This document shows, piece after piece, positions 7,296 through 16,672 of a DNA stretch of 64,000 nucleotides; positions within the stretch are counted from its first letter, which is position 1; each line of letters starts with the position of its first letter. The stretch covers positions 2,976,001-3,040,000 of the forward strand of contig NZ_CP109785.1 in the NCBI RefSeq assembly GCF_025913575.1. Direction: 5' to 3'. The stretch is from Halocatena marina. GTDB lineage: Archaea; Halobacteriota; Halobacteria; Halobacteriales; Haloarculaceae. The translations under genes and the position numbers were made by a program. The notes under the pieces were generated by a model. It was not told where the DNA came from. It saw only the letters and a program-made list of their open reading frames with translations, and searched no databases.

Positions 7296-9173
7296 ATGAA
7301 TGTCGTTCCGGACACGAGCGTGGTCATTGATGGCCGCGTGTCCGAACGTATCGAGTCGGAGTCTGGAGAACAGCGAGATAGTGTTGGTGACATCGATTTC
7401 ACCGAAGCCGAAATCTACATACCGGAGACGGTCGTCGGCGAGTTGGAATCACAGGCCAACGTCGGTCGCTCGATCGGGTGGCGCGGGCTTGATGAGTTAA
7501 AGCGCCTCGCTGACCTCGACAGGGACGGATCTATCACTGTTAATTACGTCGGTCGGCGAGCGACGGACGAGGAGATTGGGCGTGCTGCTCGTGGTGAGAT
7601 CGACGCCATCATCCGCGATGTGGCCGAAGAATACGACGCAACGCTCGTGACGAGCGATATCGTTCAGAGCGAGATTGCAGAGGCCAAAGGCATCGATACG
7701 CTCTATCTCGAACCATACGAAACCACCGTTGGAGCGCTCGGTATCGAGTCGTACTTCGATGAAACAACACTGAGTGTTCACTTAAAATCGGGCGTCAAGC
7801 CGATGGCAAAGCGTGGTGATGTCACGGAGGTAATCTACGAACCAGTCGGAGAAACGCCGCTCGATGACGAGGCACTCCGAGAATACAGTACCGAAATTCG
7901 TAACGCCGCACAAACGTCCGACGAAGGATTCACCGAGCTCTCGGAACAGGGAATGACTATCATCCAGTTCCGTAATTACCGCATCGCAATCGCGGAGCCG
8001 CCGTTCTCTGATGGGATCGAGATCACCGCTGTTCGGCCGCTCGTCAAGACTGAGATGGAGGATTACGAGTACGCCGACGAGTTGAAAGAGCGCCTCCTCG
8101 ACCGCCAGCGTGGTGTTCTCATCGCCGGATCACCCGGCGCAGGTAAATCAACTCTCGCACAAGCAGTCGCAGAGTTCCTCTCAGAGAGCGATTACTCCGT
8201 GAAGACGATGGAAAAGCCGCGGGATTTGCAGGTCGGCCCAGAGATCACCCAGTACACAGAGCTCGGTGGACAGATGGACAAGACGGCAGACTCGTTGCTC
8301 ATGGTCCGTCCTGACTACACCATCTACGACGAAGTGAGAAAGACCAGTGATTTCCGCACGTTCGCAGATATGCGTCTCGCTGGTGTCGGTATGGTTGGTG
8401 TCGTCCACGCTACTCGGGCCATCGATGCGCTCCAGCGGCTCGTTGGGCGAGTCGAGCTCGGGCTAATACCACAGGTCGTCGACACTGTCGCCTACGTCGA
8501 CGCGGGTGACGTGGACACAGTCTATGATGTCTCCACCCAAGTCAAAGTGCCCGAGGGACTGATGGAAGAAGATCTCGCTCGACCCGTTATCGTCGTTCGA
8601 GATTACGAGACCGAGCGACCCGTCTACGAGATGTACACGTTCAATCGGCAGGTCGTCACCGTTCCAGTCGACGAGAGCGAACGCCGAGAATCAGGCGTCG
8701 GTCGAATCGCCAAGCAGGAAATCGAACGCGAGATCCGCTCTGTCGCTCGGGGACACGTGCAGGTCGAACTACAAGGACAAAATCGAGCCGTCGTCTACGT
8801 CGAAGACGACGATATCTCGTATGTCATCGGCAAGGGCGGTGGTCGCATCTCACAGATCGAAAACCGGCTCGGCATCGATATCGATGTCCGATCACTTGAT
8901 GATCAACCGCAGAGCCACGCGAGCGGAGAGACAACCAGCGAGACGACATCACAGAAAGACGTTGTTACCCCCGAAATTACCTCCAGGCATGTCGTCATCC
9001 CGCTTGAAGACCACGCTGGCGAGACCGTCGAGGTACAAGCTGACGGCGAATATCTGTTCACAGCCACGGTGAGCCGGGGCGGCGAAGTGCAGGTATCACG
9101 CGGCAGCGCCATCGCAGAAGAACTAGAGCGCGCTATTGACGATCGACGCGAAATCACGATCATGTCTGCCTAA
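7296..9173 (+). CDS. PIN-domain, secretion-type ATPase and KH domain fusion protein
   Basis: A 625-residue protein with three parts. Residues 1-140 form a PIN/VapC-like nuclease domain with the acidic set D6, E49, D103 and D121. Residues 225-420 form a P-loop ATPase of the type II/IV secretion family with Walker A GSPGAGKST at 278-286 and a LMVRPDYTIYDEVR Walker B region. Around residues 505-540 there is a KH-type RNA-binding motif (SYVIGKGGGRISQIENRLG). A C-terminal TRAM-like beta part follows. Archaea conserve this architecture; RNA processing is a reasonable inference but the substrate is not known. A TATA-like ccttatagc lies 27 bp before the ATG, so the message is probably leaderless. The ggaggt touching the start is too close to act as a ribosome-binding site. 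Confidence 0.9.
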   Translation: MNVVPDTSVVIDGRVSERIESESGEQRDSVGDIDFTEAEIYIPETVVGELESQANVGRSIGWRGLDELKRLADLDRDGSITVNYVGRRATDEEIGRAARGEIDAIIRDVAEEYDATLVTSDIVQSEIAEAKGIDTLYLEPYETTVGALGIESYFDETTLSVHLKSGVKPMAKRGDVTEVIYEPVGETPLDDEALREYSTEIRNAAQTSDEGFTELSEQGMTIIQFRNYRIAIAEPPFSDGIEITAVRPLVKTEMEDYEYADELKERLLDRQRGVLIAGSPGAGKSTLAQAVAEFLSESDYSVKTMEKPRDLQVGPEITQYTELGGQMDKTADSLLMVRPDYTIYDEVRKTSDFRTFADMRLAGVGMVGVVHATRAIDALQRLVGRVELGLIPQVVDTVAYVDAGDVDTVYDVSTQVKVPEGLMEEDLARPVIVVRDYETERPVYEMYTFNRQVVTVPVDESERRESGVGRIAKQEIEREIRSVARGHVQVELQGQNRAVVYVEDDDISYVIGKGGGRISQIENRLGIDIDVRSLDDQPQSHASGETTSETTSQKDVVTPEITSRHVVIPLEDHAGETVEVQADGEYLFTATVSRGGEVQVSRGSAIAEELERAIDDRREITIMSA

Positions 9174-9435
9174 TCTGTCTGAGTTCGTGTGTGTTGTGTT
9201 ACATTATCAGAACCTAATGAAGAGAGATTCCGGCTGACACCGACGGCTAAGCACACCGATGGATGTGATCCCCATCGAGCGTAGCGTTCATCAAACAGAA
9301 ACTACGGGTACCAACCGACAGACCTCAAATCACGGGAGCTGTCCGAACGCTGTCGAGATATTCTCTGGCGTATCAAACAACGCGTTCCAAAGAGCGAAGA
9401 CGAGGAGACAGAATAGAATGGGATGAAAAAAACGG
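9174..9435. other. Intergenic region
   Basis: About 260 bases between convergent genes. The reverse strand downstream of the BFN gene can be read as a hydrophobic C-terminal stretch (LFCLLVFALWNALFDTP, near 9330-9425), but no start codon belongs to it. It may be a gene remnant or chance. Confidence 0.4.
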
Positions 9436-9876
9436 TTATTCGACAGATGATTCGTACGACGAGTGCGGTTGTCCTGCTTCTTCGACCACGGTGTCTTCAA
9501 GTTCGATCGGGCAGTCGACTCGGAGTGCGATGGCGATACCATCACTCGGGCGGGCGTCGAACGTTCTCGTACGTCGTTCACCGTCGCGGTACTGTTCGGC
9601 GTTTATTTTCGCGTAGAACGTTCCGCCGGCGAGGTCGTCGATGCGGACGCTATCGATGGCCGCCCCGAACTCCGTAACCATATCCACGAGAAGATCCTGT
9701 GTGAGTGGACGATCGAACGACTCGCCGTTGAGTGCCAGCCGTATCGACTGCGCTTGATCGGGGCTGATAAAGATCGGAACGATCTGATCGTTCGCGTCAA
9801 GCAGCACGACAGGGACCTCTTGCCCACCTTCAAACATACTCACGCCGATCCCATGGACGGTGGCGGTCTGTACCAT
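9436..9876 (-). CDS. BFN (bifunctional nuclease, DUF151) domain protein
   Basis: A 146-residue cytoplasmic protein consisting almost entirely of the BFN domain: VPVVLLDANDQIVPIFISPDQAQSIRLAL (split as VPVVLLDANDQIVPIFIS and DQAQSIRLAL) and the conserved FDARPSDGIAIALRVDCPI ending. A plant member is reported to have DNase and RNase activity. In archaea and bacteria the activity has rarely been tested, so only the domain call is firm. On the coding strand the stop is followed by an oligo-T run that would serve as an archaeal terminator. Confidence 0.88.
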   Translation of the reverse strand: MVQTATVHGIGVSMFEGGQEVPVVLLDANDQIVPIFISPDQAQSIRLALNGESFDRPLTQDLLVDMVTEFGAAIDSVRIDDLAGGTFYAKINAEQYRDGERRTRTFDARPSDGIAIALRVDCPIELEDTVVEEAGQPHSSYESSVE

Positions 9877-9991
9877 ACCCTAGTATTCGGCAAGCAGGTA
9901 TGAAAAACTACCCCGGAAGAGAGAGCGCTATCCACGTTGAATCCTCGAAAATCGGTCAACACTTCGGTTTGTTCGAAAAAGGCCACAACTG

Positions 9992-9999
9992 TTTTAATG
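9992..9999 (+). promoter_or_regulatory. TATA box of the GYD gene
   Basis: ttttaatg is centred 25 bp before the ATG at 10021, the spacing of a leaderless archaeal transcript. It supports the start at 10021. Confidence 0.55.
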
Positions 10000-10020
10000 T
10001 TTGTTACCAAAGCTCACAGT

Positions 10021-10308
10021 ATGGGGATGTACATGTCGCTCGTCAAGGTGAACGAAGCGCGTATTCAGAACGTTCAGAAGTTAGCGACGATTTGGGGAGA
10101 CATCCAAAACGAGATTCAGAACCACGACGGTGAACTGTTCGATTCGTACGCGATTCTTGGTGAATATGATTTTCTCGTCTTGTTTGAAGCCCAAGACCGC
10201 TACCACGCGTTCCAAATCGCACTGATTATCGAACGTCGCGGACTCGACATGCAGACGATGGAGATCATCCCGTCGGATCAGTTTGGACGACTCGTCGAAG
10301 ACATTTGA
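10021..10308 (+). CDS. GYD domain protein
   Basis: A 95-residue protein starting MGMYMSLVKVNEARIQNVQK. It is a single GYD/dimeric alpha-beta barrel domain with the defining segment ILGEYDFLVLFEAQDRYHAF (Gly-Glu-Tyr-Asp in place of Gly-Tyr-Asp) and the closing TMEIIPSDQF. These domains form dimers or larger rings and probably bind small ligands; no enzyme activity is established. The start at 10021 gives the usual family length and fits the TATA box. The next ATG in frame (10027) is an alternative. Confidence 0.85.
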   Translation: MGMYMSLVKVNEARIQNVQKLATIWGDIQNEIQNHDGELFDSYAILGEYDFLVLFEAQDRYHAFQIALIIERRGLDMQTMEIIPSDQFGRLVEDI

Positions 10309-10311
10309 TCA

Positions 10312-10319
10312 ATTTTTTT
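10312..10319 (+). terminator. Oligo-T terminator after the GYD gene
   Basis: A run of seven T (10313-10319) begins a few bases after the stop codon. Oligo-T tracts are sufficient termination signals for archaeal RNA polymerase. Confidence 0.55.
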
Positions 10320-10484
10320 GCTTCTGTATCAGTGACGGTTCAATAGTGCTGTCGGACGATGATCATCGGCTGAGATGTGTCGACACCATCGTTACAAAAT
10401 CGCTCGCTACAACCGCTCTGTGTTCGTGAAATAAAATCGCCGCGTGAACGCGCTGTTTTTGCCATTGGCTCTCCGAAGAGAGAT

Positions 10485-10679
10485 ATGAAACAGCTCGAAG
10501 CTCAAAAATCGCGCAAACGAGCGCTCCTTGCGGTGTTGCCGTTTCTGTTCTTGGGGCTTGCCGACGTGTACTTTCTGTTAGAGTGGGGACTCAATCCACT
10601 CTGGGGAGTCATGATTCTCCCGCCGATCCTATTTATCTCGGCGCTCGCGTGGATTGCCTTCAAAAGTGGATTTGTTTGA
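10485..10679 (+). CDS. Small two-helix membrane protein
   Basis: A 64-residue protein starting MKQLEAQKSRKRALLAVLPF. A short basic N-terminus is followed by two hydrophobic segments (about residues 15-33 and 37-58) joined by a Trp/Pro turn. This is typical of the small conserved membrane proteins common in haloarchaea. No function can be assigned. The ATG at 10485 is preferred to upstream starts because it places the basic residues directly before the first helix. Confidence 0.6.
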   Translation: MKQLEAQKSRKRALLAVLPFLFLGLADVYFLLEWGLNPLWGVMILPPILFISALAWIAFKSGFV

Positions 10680-10756
10680 TATTTTATAATAGAGATTATG
10701 CTCGTTGATTATATCATCCAACTAACGCTAGACTAGGCAGCAGTAAGATATGAAAA

Positions 10757-10841
10757 CGCCGGAGGAGAGATTTGAACTCCCGAGTCCGTGAGGACAGCAG
10801 ATTTCGAATCTGCCGCCTTGGCCAGGCTAGGCTACTCCGGC
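10757..10841 (-). tRNA. tRNA-Ser (CGA anticodon)
   Basis: Read on the reverse strand, an 85-nt cloverleaf. The acceptor is GCCGGAG paired with CTCCGGC plus discriminator G. The anticodon stem GCAGA/TCTGC encloses loop TTCGAAA with anticodon CGA (complement at 10804-10806). A long variable arm (TGTCCTCACGGACTC) marks a class II tRNA, as serine requires. The T loop is TTCAAAT. CCA is not encoded, and no intron is seen. Confidence 0.95.
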
Positions 10842-10966
10842 ACACTACCATCTATTCCGTCCTCCACTTAGTCGGTTTCGGTTCTGGTTGCTGTGTCGGT
10901 CAGTTTTGCAGACAATAGCGGTGTTACTCACCTTGCTCAAAATAAAACATCTCCGGCAACCGCGGC

Positions 10967-11548
10967 TCAAGTTCTTGTTGTGTAAACAGCTGCACTTCCC
11001 GCTGCTGCTGTCCCAATTGCACCGATGAGGCAGGGAACGAAGTAATTACTAAAACTGACCGGTGCAGCAACGTTGGCTGTGATCAAAATGAAAGCAACAA
11101 TAAAGAACAAGAGATGCCCGCCAGCCGTCGAAGCAGCCGCTGTCGCGTACACCTGTGACGGTGGTTCTCCAGAGAGGACAGAGCCGGTCTGGAGTCCCGC
11201 GATCACTCCTAAGACAGGACCGAACAGAACGAGTGTGATGATTGCAGGTTCGAAGATGCCCCGGACATCCGGGGAGCCAACCACTGCATAGCCAGCGATA
11301 CCAACTCCAAAACCAGTGACGAAAAAGAGTGCAAGTACCGACTTGATCTGTCGTACCGTACTCTCTTTTTTGAAAATCTCACCGATCTCATCGTATGACC
11401 TGATCTCGTCGTGGTGTCGCTGTGGCTGTACGTCGGGAATCGCGGTTTTTTCCGATTGACTGCCCCTGTTATCTGACTCTCCGTCCAACTCCGAGGAGGC
11501 AGATTGTGCGTTCGATCGATTGTTGGTGTCGAATTCGTTAGTGGGCAT
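10967..11548 (-). CDS. Haloarchaeal integral membrane protein, unknown function
   Basis: A 193-residue protein with a hydrophilic, Ser/Asp/Gln-rich N-terminal third (about 65 residues). Four hydrophobic segments follow, the clearest being SVLALFFVTGFGVGIAGYAV, a glycine-rich second and third segment around ITLVLFGPVLGVIAGL, and GHLLFFIVAFILITANVAAP. The ATG at 11548 is preferred to the GTG at 11566. No enzymatic motif is visible. It may be a conserved haloarchaeal membrane protein, but I cannot name the family. Confidence 0.55.
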   Translation of the reverse strand: MPTNEFDTNNRSNAQSASSELDGESDNRGSQSEKTAIPDVQPQRHHDEIRSYDEIGEIFKKESTVRQIKSVLALFFVTGFGVGIAGYAVVGSPDVRGIFEPAIITLVLFGPVLGVIAGLQTGSVLSGEPPSQVYATAAASTAGGHLLFFIVAFILITANVAAPVSFSNYFVPCLIGAIGTAAAGSAAVYTTRT

Positions 11549-11664
11549 CCATAGCGAATTCCTCACACATTGGATTCAAACTATCGATATGATTGTAAAG
11601 TCACAATCATTGAATAAGAGAAGAAGAAAGCGATTAGCTCAGCAGTGACGTCATTAAAAGACAC

Positions 11665-11670
11665 AAAAAA
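11665..11670 (-). terminator. Oligo-T terminator of the halolysin gene
   Basis: On the coding (reverse) strand a run of six T follows the protease stop codon by about 30 bases. Confidence 0.4.
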
Positions 11671-11700
11671 CTGTTGTTTGGAACGACGTGTCGTGTCCTT

Positions 11701-13254
11701 TCAGGGATACTCAGTGATGGTGAGCGAGTATCCGCCGCTACCGCTGTAGGAATCAGCGAGTATGTGCAGCGGCGTCGAACTGTCGGGATTGTCGATGGTG
11801 ATCGACTCTTGGCTGTTGCTCGACCACGAGCGGTGGGTGTAGCTCGAAGTGGATGGACAAGTTCCAGTTCCTTCGTTCACGAAGAGGTCGAAGTCAGCAC
11901 TCGATGGGCCATCGAGTTCGACGACAACCTGACTCGGTGCGCTCGACTCCCACGACCACTCCCAACAATCGCTGTCTGCAGAGCTTGACAGCGAATCAGA
12001 GAGAGTCTCTGTATACGGATCACCGCCACCACCACCGCCGTCTCCAGGTTGGGTGGTAACAGCGTTACCAGCATCGACGCGGCCACTGCCCTGCTCATCG
12101 CTCGGGAGACCAATATCAGCAGCAGTGTTCTTGAGATGGCTCCGGAGTTCGCTGTTCGTGAGATCCCATTTGGCAAGCGTGAGTCCAGCGACACCGGCCA
12201 CCACTGGTGTCGCCATCGAGGTTCCCGAAATTGTATTGTAGCCGTCGTCGGTCCACGACGAGAGAACGTCCGTTCCCGGCGCTGCGAGTTCGACCGAGCT
12301 ACCATACTGGGAATACGATGCAAGTGATCCGTCGGAATCGAGTGCCGAGACCGCCACACACTCGCTGTATGCCGCTGGGTACGAGACACCCTGGGTGCCT
12401 GAATTGCCTGCCGCGGCGACCACGAGCGCGCCATTGCTAGTGGCGTAGGAGACCGCATTTTTCATCGTTTGGGTGTAGCCACCGCCACCCAACGAGAGAT
12501 TGATCACGTCTGCGCCTTGGTCGGCGGCCCACTCGATTCCGTCTGCAATGTCGCTGGTCGACCCACTGCCAGCCTCGCTTAGCACGCGACCAGAGAGAAT
12601 CGTCGAGTTACCGATCCCTGTCACCCCGGTACCGTTGTCGACACCTGCGGCCGCAATGCCCGCGACGTGCGTCCCGTGATACTCTTCGGACATGCTGTCC
12701 GGATACGGATCGCTATCGTCATCAACGAAGTCATAGCCTGGATCACTGGCCATGTTCCCCGAAAGATCCGGGTGATCGTACTTCACGCCTTGATCAATCA
12801 CAGCGATGGTCACGCCAGCATCACCTAAGGTGTCATCCCACGCGGTGGCGGCATTCACCATCTGATCAGCGTACTGATCGCCGTACTGAGGGTCGTTTGG
12901 CTGATACTGTGTGTGATACGTCGCGTTCGGCTCGACGTATTTGACTGGGCCACGACTCTTTACAGCCTGTGCTAGGGACGTTTGTGCCTGTGTGCTAGCC
13001 TGATCGGGCAGTTCGACAGCAGCGTATCCCAGATTGTCGTTCTCGTGAACAACGCGTGCCCCGCTCGGAAGATGCGGTGTGACCGCCGTGCGCGTACCAC
13101 TCGCCGTCGAGCTCACACCAACCAACAACTCGTTTGTCTTCGGTCCCGGTGTGCGCCCGGGTACCGCTGATGCGAACCCAGTGAGCCCTGCAAGCCCCGC
13201 GAGTCCGCTCAATTGTAAAAATGTCCGTCGGTCTAAGGTGTCATTTCCTCGCAT
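11701..13254 (-). CDS. Halolysin-type secreted subtilase
   Basis: A 517-residue serine protease of the S8 family, exported folded by the Tat system. The N-terminus carries twin arginines (LDRRTFLQLSGLAGLAGL) and a hydrophobic core ending near residue 33. An I9-type propeptide occupies roughly residues 40-115. The catalytic triad is D154 (VIDQGVKYDHPD), H193 (YHGTHVAG) and S346 (SGTSMATP), with oxyanion-hole N284. After a Gly-rich linker (GDGGGGGGDP) a roughly 110-residue beta-rich C-terminal extension with two cysteines resembles the pre-peptidase C-terminal (PPC) domain typical of halolysins. It probably degrades protein outside the cell. It is alone in its transcription unit, divergent from the antiporter. 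Confidence 0.95.
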   Translation of the reverse strand: MRGNDTLDRRTFLQLSGLAGLAGLTGFASAVPGRTPGPKTNELLVGVSSTASGTRTAVTPHLPSGARVVHENDNLGYAAVELPDQASTQAQTSLAQAVKSRGPVKYVEPNATYHTQYQPNDPQYGDQYADQMVNAATAWDDTLGDAGVTIAVIDQGVKYDHPDLSGNMASDPGYDFVDDDSDPYPDSMSEEYHGTHVAGIAAAGVDNGTGVTGIGNSTILSGRVLSEAGSGSTSDIADGIEWAADQGADVINLSLGGGGYTQTMKNAVSYATSNGALVVAAAGNSGTQGVSYPAAYSECVAVSALDSDGSLASYSQYGSSVELAAPGTDVLSSWTDDGYNTISGTSMATPVVAGVAGLTLAKWDLTNSELRSHLKNTAADIGLPSDEQGSGRVDAGNAVTTQPGDGGGGGGDPYTETLSDSLSSSADSDCWEWSWESSAPSQVVVELDGPSSADFDLFVNEGTGTCPSTSSYTHRSWSSNSQESITIDNPDSSTPLHILADSYSGSGGYSLTITEYP

Positions 13255-13617
13255 ACCCGAACCAACAGATGGATTAATAACACATAAATCTATTCATATT
13301 TAATATAATATATTATTTAAATACATTAGATTGCAAGTATGATTTAGTAGTAGTTGATCCAATTCGAATGATTTTGGTGAACATTGGCATCGATAGTTTT
13401 TGATTTGTGATAAAACAGTAGTTAACCGACAACCGCAATACATTATTATTTCTAAAGATATAAAAGAGATAAGCCCATTAGAAGGTTATCGGAGACACCA
13501 AAATCATCGTGTTATCACAAAGATCGAAATCGGCCTGTTTTTTACCTCGGTTTACCAACGTGAGCAAGAGGGACCAGCGATAATGTCGGCGCAGTTCAAA
13601 TTGGAAGTGGGGGAGTT
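13255..13617. other. AT-rich divergent intergenic region
   Basis: About 360 bases, noticeably AT-rich compared with the genes around it, between the leftward protease and the rightward antiporter. It holds several possible TATA elements (for example the taatataatatattattt run near 13302-13320). An open frame across its right part (13400-13621) lacks domain content and has AT-rich codon use, so it is not called a gene. Confidence 0.5.
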
Positions 13618-15492
13618 GTGAGCATGCTCGGATTGGACGTACTCGTCGTCCTTATACTTGCACTCGGTGTCATCGCTCAGGTACTATCTAGTCGATTCGA
13701 AGTCCCGAGTGTTCTCTTTTTACTCATCACGGGAATCATCGTTGGACCAGAGGGACTAGGACTGGTCGCAGTCGATTCGTTCGGTGAGTCTCGGACGACG
13801 ATTATCGGACTCAGTGTAGCGATCATCATGTTCGAGGCGGCGTTCCATCTCAAAATAGAGAAGTTTCGAGAGGCCCCAAAGACGACGTTTCGACTCGTTA
13901 CCACCGGTGCAGTGATTGCCCTTGTCGGGACTGCCATCGCCGTCCGTGTGTTTCTCGATGCGTCGTGGCAGGTGGCGTTTCTCATCGGAGCACTGCTGGT
14001 AGCAACGGGACCGACGGTCATCACCCCCATTTTGAACACGGTTCGATTACGCGATCGGGTTGGTGCAGCACTTGAGACAGAAGGAGTAACGAACGATGTT
14101 ACCGCGTCTATACTCGCAGTCGCGGTGTTTCATTTCATCATCGCACCAGACACCAACATCAACACCATCTTCAGTTCGTTCATCAAACGGCTCGGTACGG
14201 GCGTCCTCATCGGACTGGTCGTTGCGGTGCTGGTTTGGTATCTTCTGGAACACGTCGAATTCGCTTCGGGCGACGCATCACAAGAAGCCCGCTTGCTCAC
14301 GCTGGCCGGTGCTCTCGTCGCGTTTACTACTGCAAACGCAATACCGGAAGCAGAAGAGGCAGGGATCGCAGCAGCCGTGACTGCTGGGATTATTCTGGGT
14401 AACGTAAATCTATCCTACGAGGAAGAAATCGAGGCGTTCAAGGGCGATTTATCGCTGATCGTCCTCTCGTTCGTCTTCATCGTCCTGGGAACGCTGATTC
14501 AGTTCGATGCGTTGTTCTCGGCCGGATTCGGTGGTCTCGCGGTCGTGGTCGCAGTCGTTGCCGTGATTCGACCGCTCATTGTGCTTTCTGCAACATACGG
14601 AACGCAGATAACCAAGCGAGAACGGATCTGGATGTCTGCAGTGGCACCGCGCGGAATCATTCCCGCCAGTGTTGCGACGCTGTTCGCGCTCGAACTACGG
14701 GCCCACGGCATGGCCGACGCCGCGACGCTGCTCGCGGGAACCGTGTTCCTCGTTATCCTCATTACTATTGTCTTCCAAGGAGGACTAGCCAGACACCTCG
14801 CGGAATACCTGAATGTGATACCTATGCGTGCAATCATCGTGGGCGGCGGCCGGGTTGGCCGCGCGCTTGCAGAACGTTTGGATGATCGAGGCGAGAACGT
14901 CGTTATTATCGATAACGATAACGAATCAATTGAAGCTGCCCGTGCGATGGGATTCACCGTACAGCGCGGTGACGCGACGGATTTGGAAGTGTTGCGCGAT
15001 GCGGGCGCGGAACACGCAAAGATCGTTGCAGCAGCGGCTGGAGACGACGACGTGAATCTGCTCGTTGCACAACTTGCAAGAACGTCCTTTGGAATCGACA
15101 CCATCATCGCCCGATCGAATAACCGTTCGAACGTCGATGCCTTCGAAGAACTCGGTGTCCGTACCATTTCCACCGGCCTCTCAGTCGCGTGGGCGATGGA
15201 CAACGCCATCGAACGACCCGCGCTCTCACACTGGATGAACGAACTCGGGCGAAGCGGAGACGTACAAGAAGTAGAAATCACTAGCGACAAGCTGGTCGGA
15301 AAACAAATCCAAGATATCGGAGATGAACTTCCGAACGGCTGTATCATCGGTCTCGTGAGCCGAGATGGAGACAACGTCGTCCCGACATCGAATTTCGAAC
15401 TCGAAAAAGGCGACCATCTCACGATTATCGGCCGAAAAGAAGCAGTCCGAGACGCAATCTCGCTTTGTCATCCAGAACGCGTCCGAGCGTGA
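13618..15492 (+). CDS. Cation/proton antiporter with C-terminal TrkA domains
   Basis: A 624-residue protein. Residues 1-395 form a CPA-type Na+(K+)/H+ antiporter domain with about 12-13 membrane segments. Residues about 402-520 form a TrkA-N/RCK NAD-binding fold (IIVGGGRVGRALAERL, then IDND ending the second strand). Residues about 545-620 form a TrkA-C domain. Ion exchange gated by nucleotide binding is the expected role, in pH and salt homeostasis. The GTG at 13618 and the ATG at 13624 are both possible starts. A purine-rich gggggag (13609-13615) fits the ATG better as a ribosome-binding site. Confidence 0.92.
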   Translation: MSMLGLDVLVVLILALGVIAQVLSSRFEVPSVLFLLITGIIVGPEGLGLVAVDSFGESRTTIIGLSVAIIMFEAAFHLKIEKFREAPKTTFRLVTTGAVIALVGTAIAVRVFLDASWQVAFLIGALLVATGPTVITPILNTVRLRDRVGAALETEGVTNDVTASILAVAVFHFIIAPDTNINTIFSSFIKRLGTGVLIGLVVAVLVWYLLEHVEFASGDASQEARLLTLAGALVAFTTANAIPEAEEAGIAAAVTAGIILGNVNLSYEEEIEAFKGDLSLIVLSFVFIVLGTLIQFDALFSAGFGGLAVVVAVVAVIRPLIVLSATYGTQITKRERIWMSAVAPRGIIPASVATLFALELRAHGMADAATLLAGTVFLVILITIVFQGGLARHLAEYLNVIPMRAIIVGGGRVGRALAERLDDRGENVVIIDNDNESIEAARAMGFTVQRGDATDLEVLRDAGAEHAKIVAAAAGDDDVNLLVAQLARTSFGIDTIIARSNNRSNVDAFEELGVRTISTGLSVAWAMDNAIERPALSHWMNELGRSGDVQEVEITSDKLVGKQIQDIGDELPNGCIIGLVSRDGDNVVPTSNFELEKGDHLTIIGRKEAVRDAISLCHPERVRA

Positions 15493-15629
15493 GCCTCGAA
15501 TAAGAACCTAAGTTCAAATTCGAATCCAAGTATTTTCACATTTAATGGTGTGATCACGTTCCGACTGCTTTCTGTATCGGTACGTCTAACTAGCGGGGAA
15601 GATGTGTGAATAGAGACACGAGGAAAGCC

Positions 15630-16619
15630 ATGGAGACCAACACAGACACCACGGGAACAGAGGGAGCGGACATCGATATCGACGAAGGCGGTGCAGTGTG
15701 TGAACAGATCGTCGATGCAGTCGGTTCAGGCGTTGTTTGCGAGCGAACGTTCGTCGAGCGAGTTTTGCTCGGTATCCTCGCACGTGGACACATTCTGTTA
15801 GAGGATGTTCCGGGAACAGGAAAGACGCTCACTGCTCGTTCAATCGCCACTGCGCTTGGGCTATCGTTCTCGCGGATTCAATTCACACCAGATCTCCTTC
15901 CGAGCGACGTGACAGGGACGTTCATCTATAACGAAGAGCAACAGGAGTTCGAATTCTCCTCGGGCCCGATCTTTGCTAGTGTCGTCCTTGCAGACGAGAT
16001 AAATCGTGCACCGCCCAAAACGCAGAGCGCGCTCCTTGAGGCAATGGAAGAACGACAGGTGACGGTCGATGGCGAGACGCATCAGCTGCCAGAGCCGTTT
16101 TTCGTTATTGCGACGCAGAATCCGATCGAGATGGAGGGTACCTTCGAGCTACCCGAGGCACAGATCGACCGCTTTACTGTCAAAACGAGCATGGGGTATC
16201 CCGATCTCGATGGAGAGATTGAACTCCTCCGTCGGCGGGCGAATCGCACCGAACGTAGCCCGAGCGTAGAACAGGTACTCACGTCCAAAGAGGTAGATAC
16301 GATCCGCTCTCTTCCAGAAGCAGTCCGTGTAGACGACGATCTCGTCCAGTATATCGCCGCCATCGCACGTGAAACACGGAACGATCACCGCGTTTCTGTC
16401 GGTGTCAGCCCACGAGGGACACAGCAATTGTTCGAAACCGCACGAGCACAGGCAGTCATTGAGGGACGAGAATACGTCACACCAGATGATATCAAACAGA
16501 TCGCCGACTCCGTCCTCTCACATCGTCTCGTCCTAACGACAGACGCACACGTCAACGGTGTACAAAAGGATAGCGTTCTCGCAGACGTATTGGACGAGAT
16601 ACCCGTTCCCACCGTGTGA
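15630..16619 (+). CDS. MoxR-type AAA ATPase
   Basis: A 329-residue AAA+ ATPase of the MoxR group. It has Walker A (EDVPGTGKTLTARSIA), Walker B VLADEINRAPPKTQSALLEAMEE (read as VLADEINRAPPKTQ and SALLEAMEE) and the sensor region FVIATQNPIEMEGTFELPEAQ (split as FVIATQNPIEMEG and TFELPEAQ). The C-terminal lid is complete. MoxR proteins act as chaperones for complexes that also contain DUF58/VWA proteins. Here the matching DUF58 operon is 5.8 kb downstream (22431-25779) instead of adjacent. The ATG at 15630, after a purine-rich gaggaaag, is preferred to an upstream GTG at 15606. Confidence 0.92.
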   Translation: METNTDTTGTEGADIDIDEGGAVCEQIVDAVGSGVVCERTFVERVLLGILARGHILLEDVPGTGKTLTARSIATALGLSFSRIQFTPDLLPSDVTGTFIYNEEQQEFEFSSGPIFASVVLADEINRAPPKTQSALLEAMEERQVTVDGETHQLPEPFFVIATQNPIEMEGTFELPEAQIDRFTVKTSMGYPDLDGEIELLRRRANRTERSPSVEQVLTSKEVDTIRSLPEAVRVDDDLVQYIAAIARETRNDHRVSVGVSPRGTQQLFETARAQAVIEGREYVTPDDIKQIADSVLSHRLVLTTDAHVNGVQKDSVLADVLDEIPVPTV

Positions 16620-16672
16620 GAGATCACATCGATTGGTCTCTCAAACAACGTATCAAGCGAGTAGCTCACCAA

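Noticed and set aside
13400..13621. 73-codon frame before the antiporter gene
   Set aside because: AT-rich codons, no domain, no fit to a promoter; it is more easily read as intergenic DNA.
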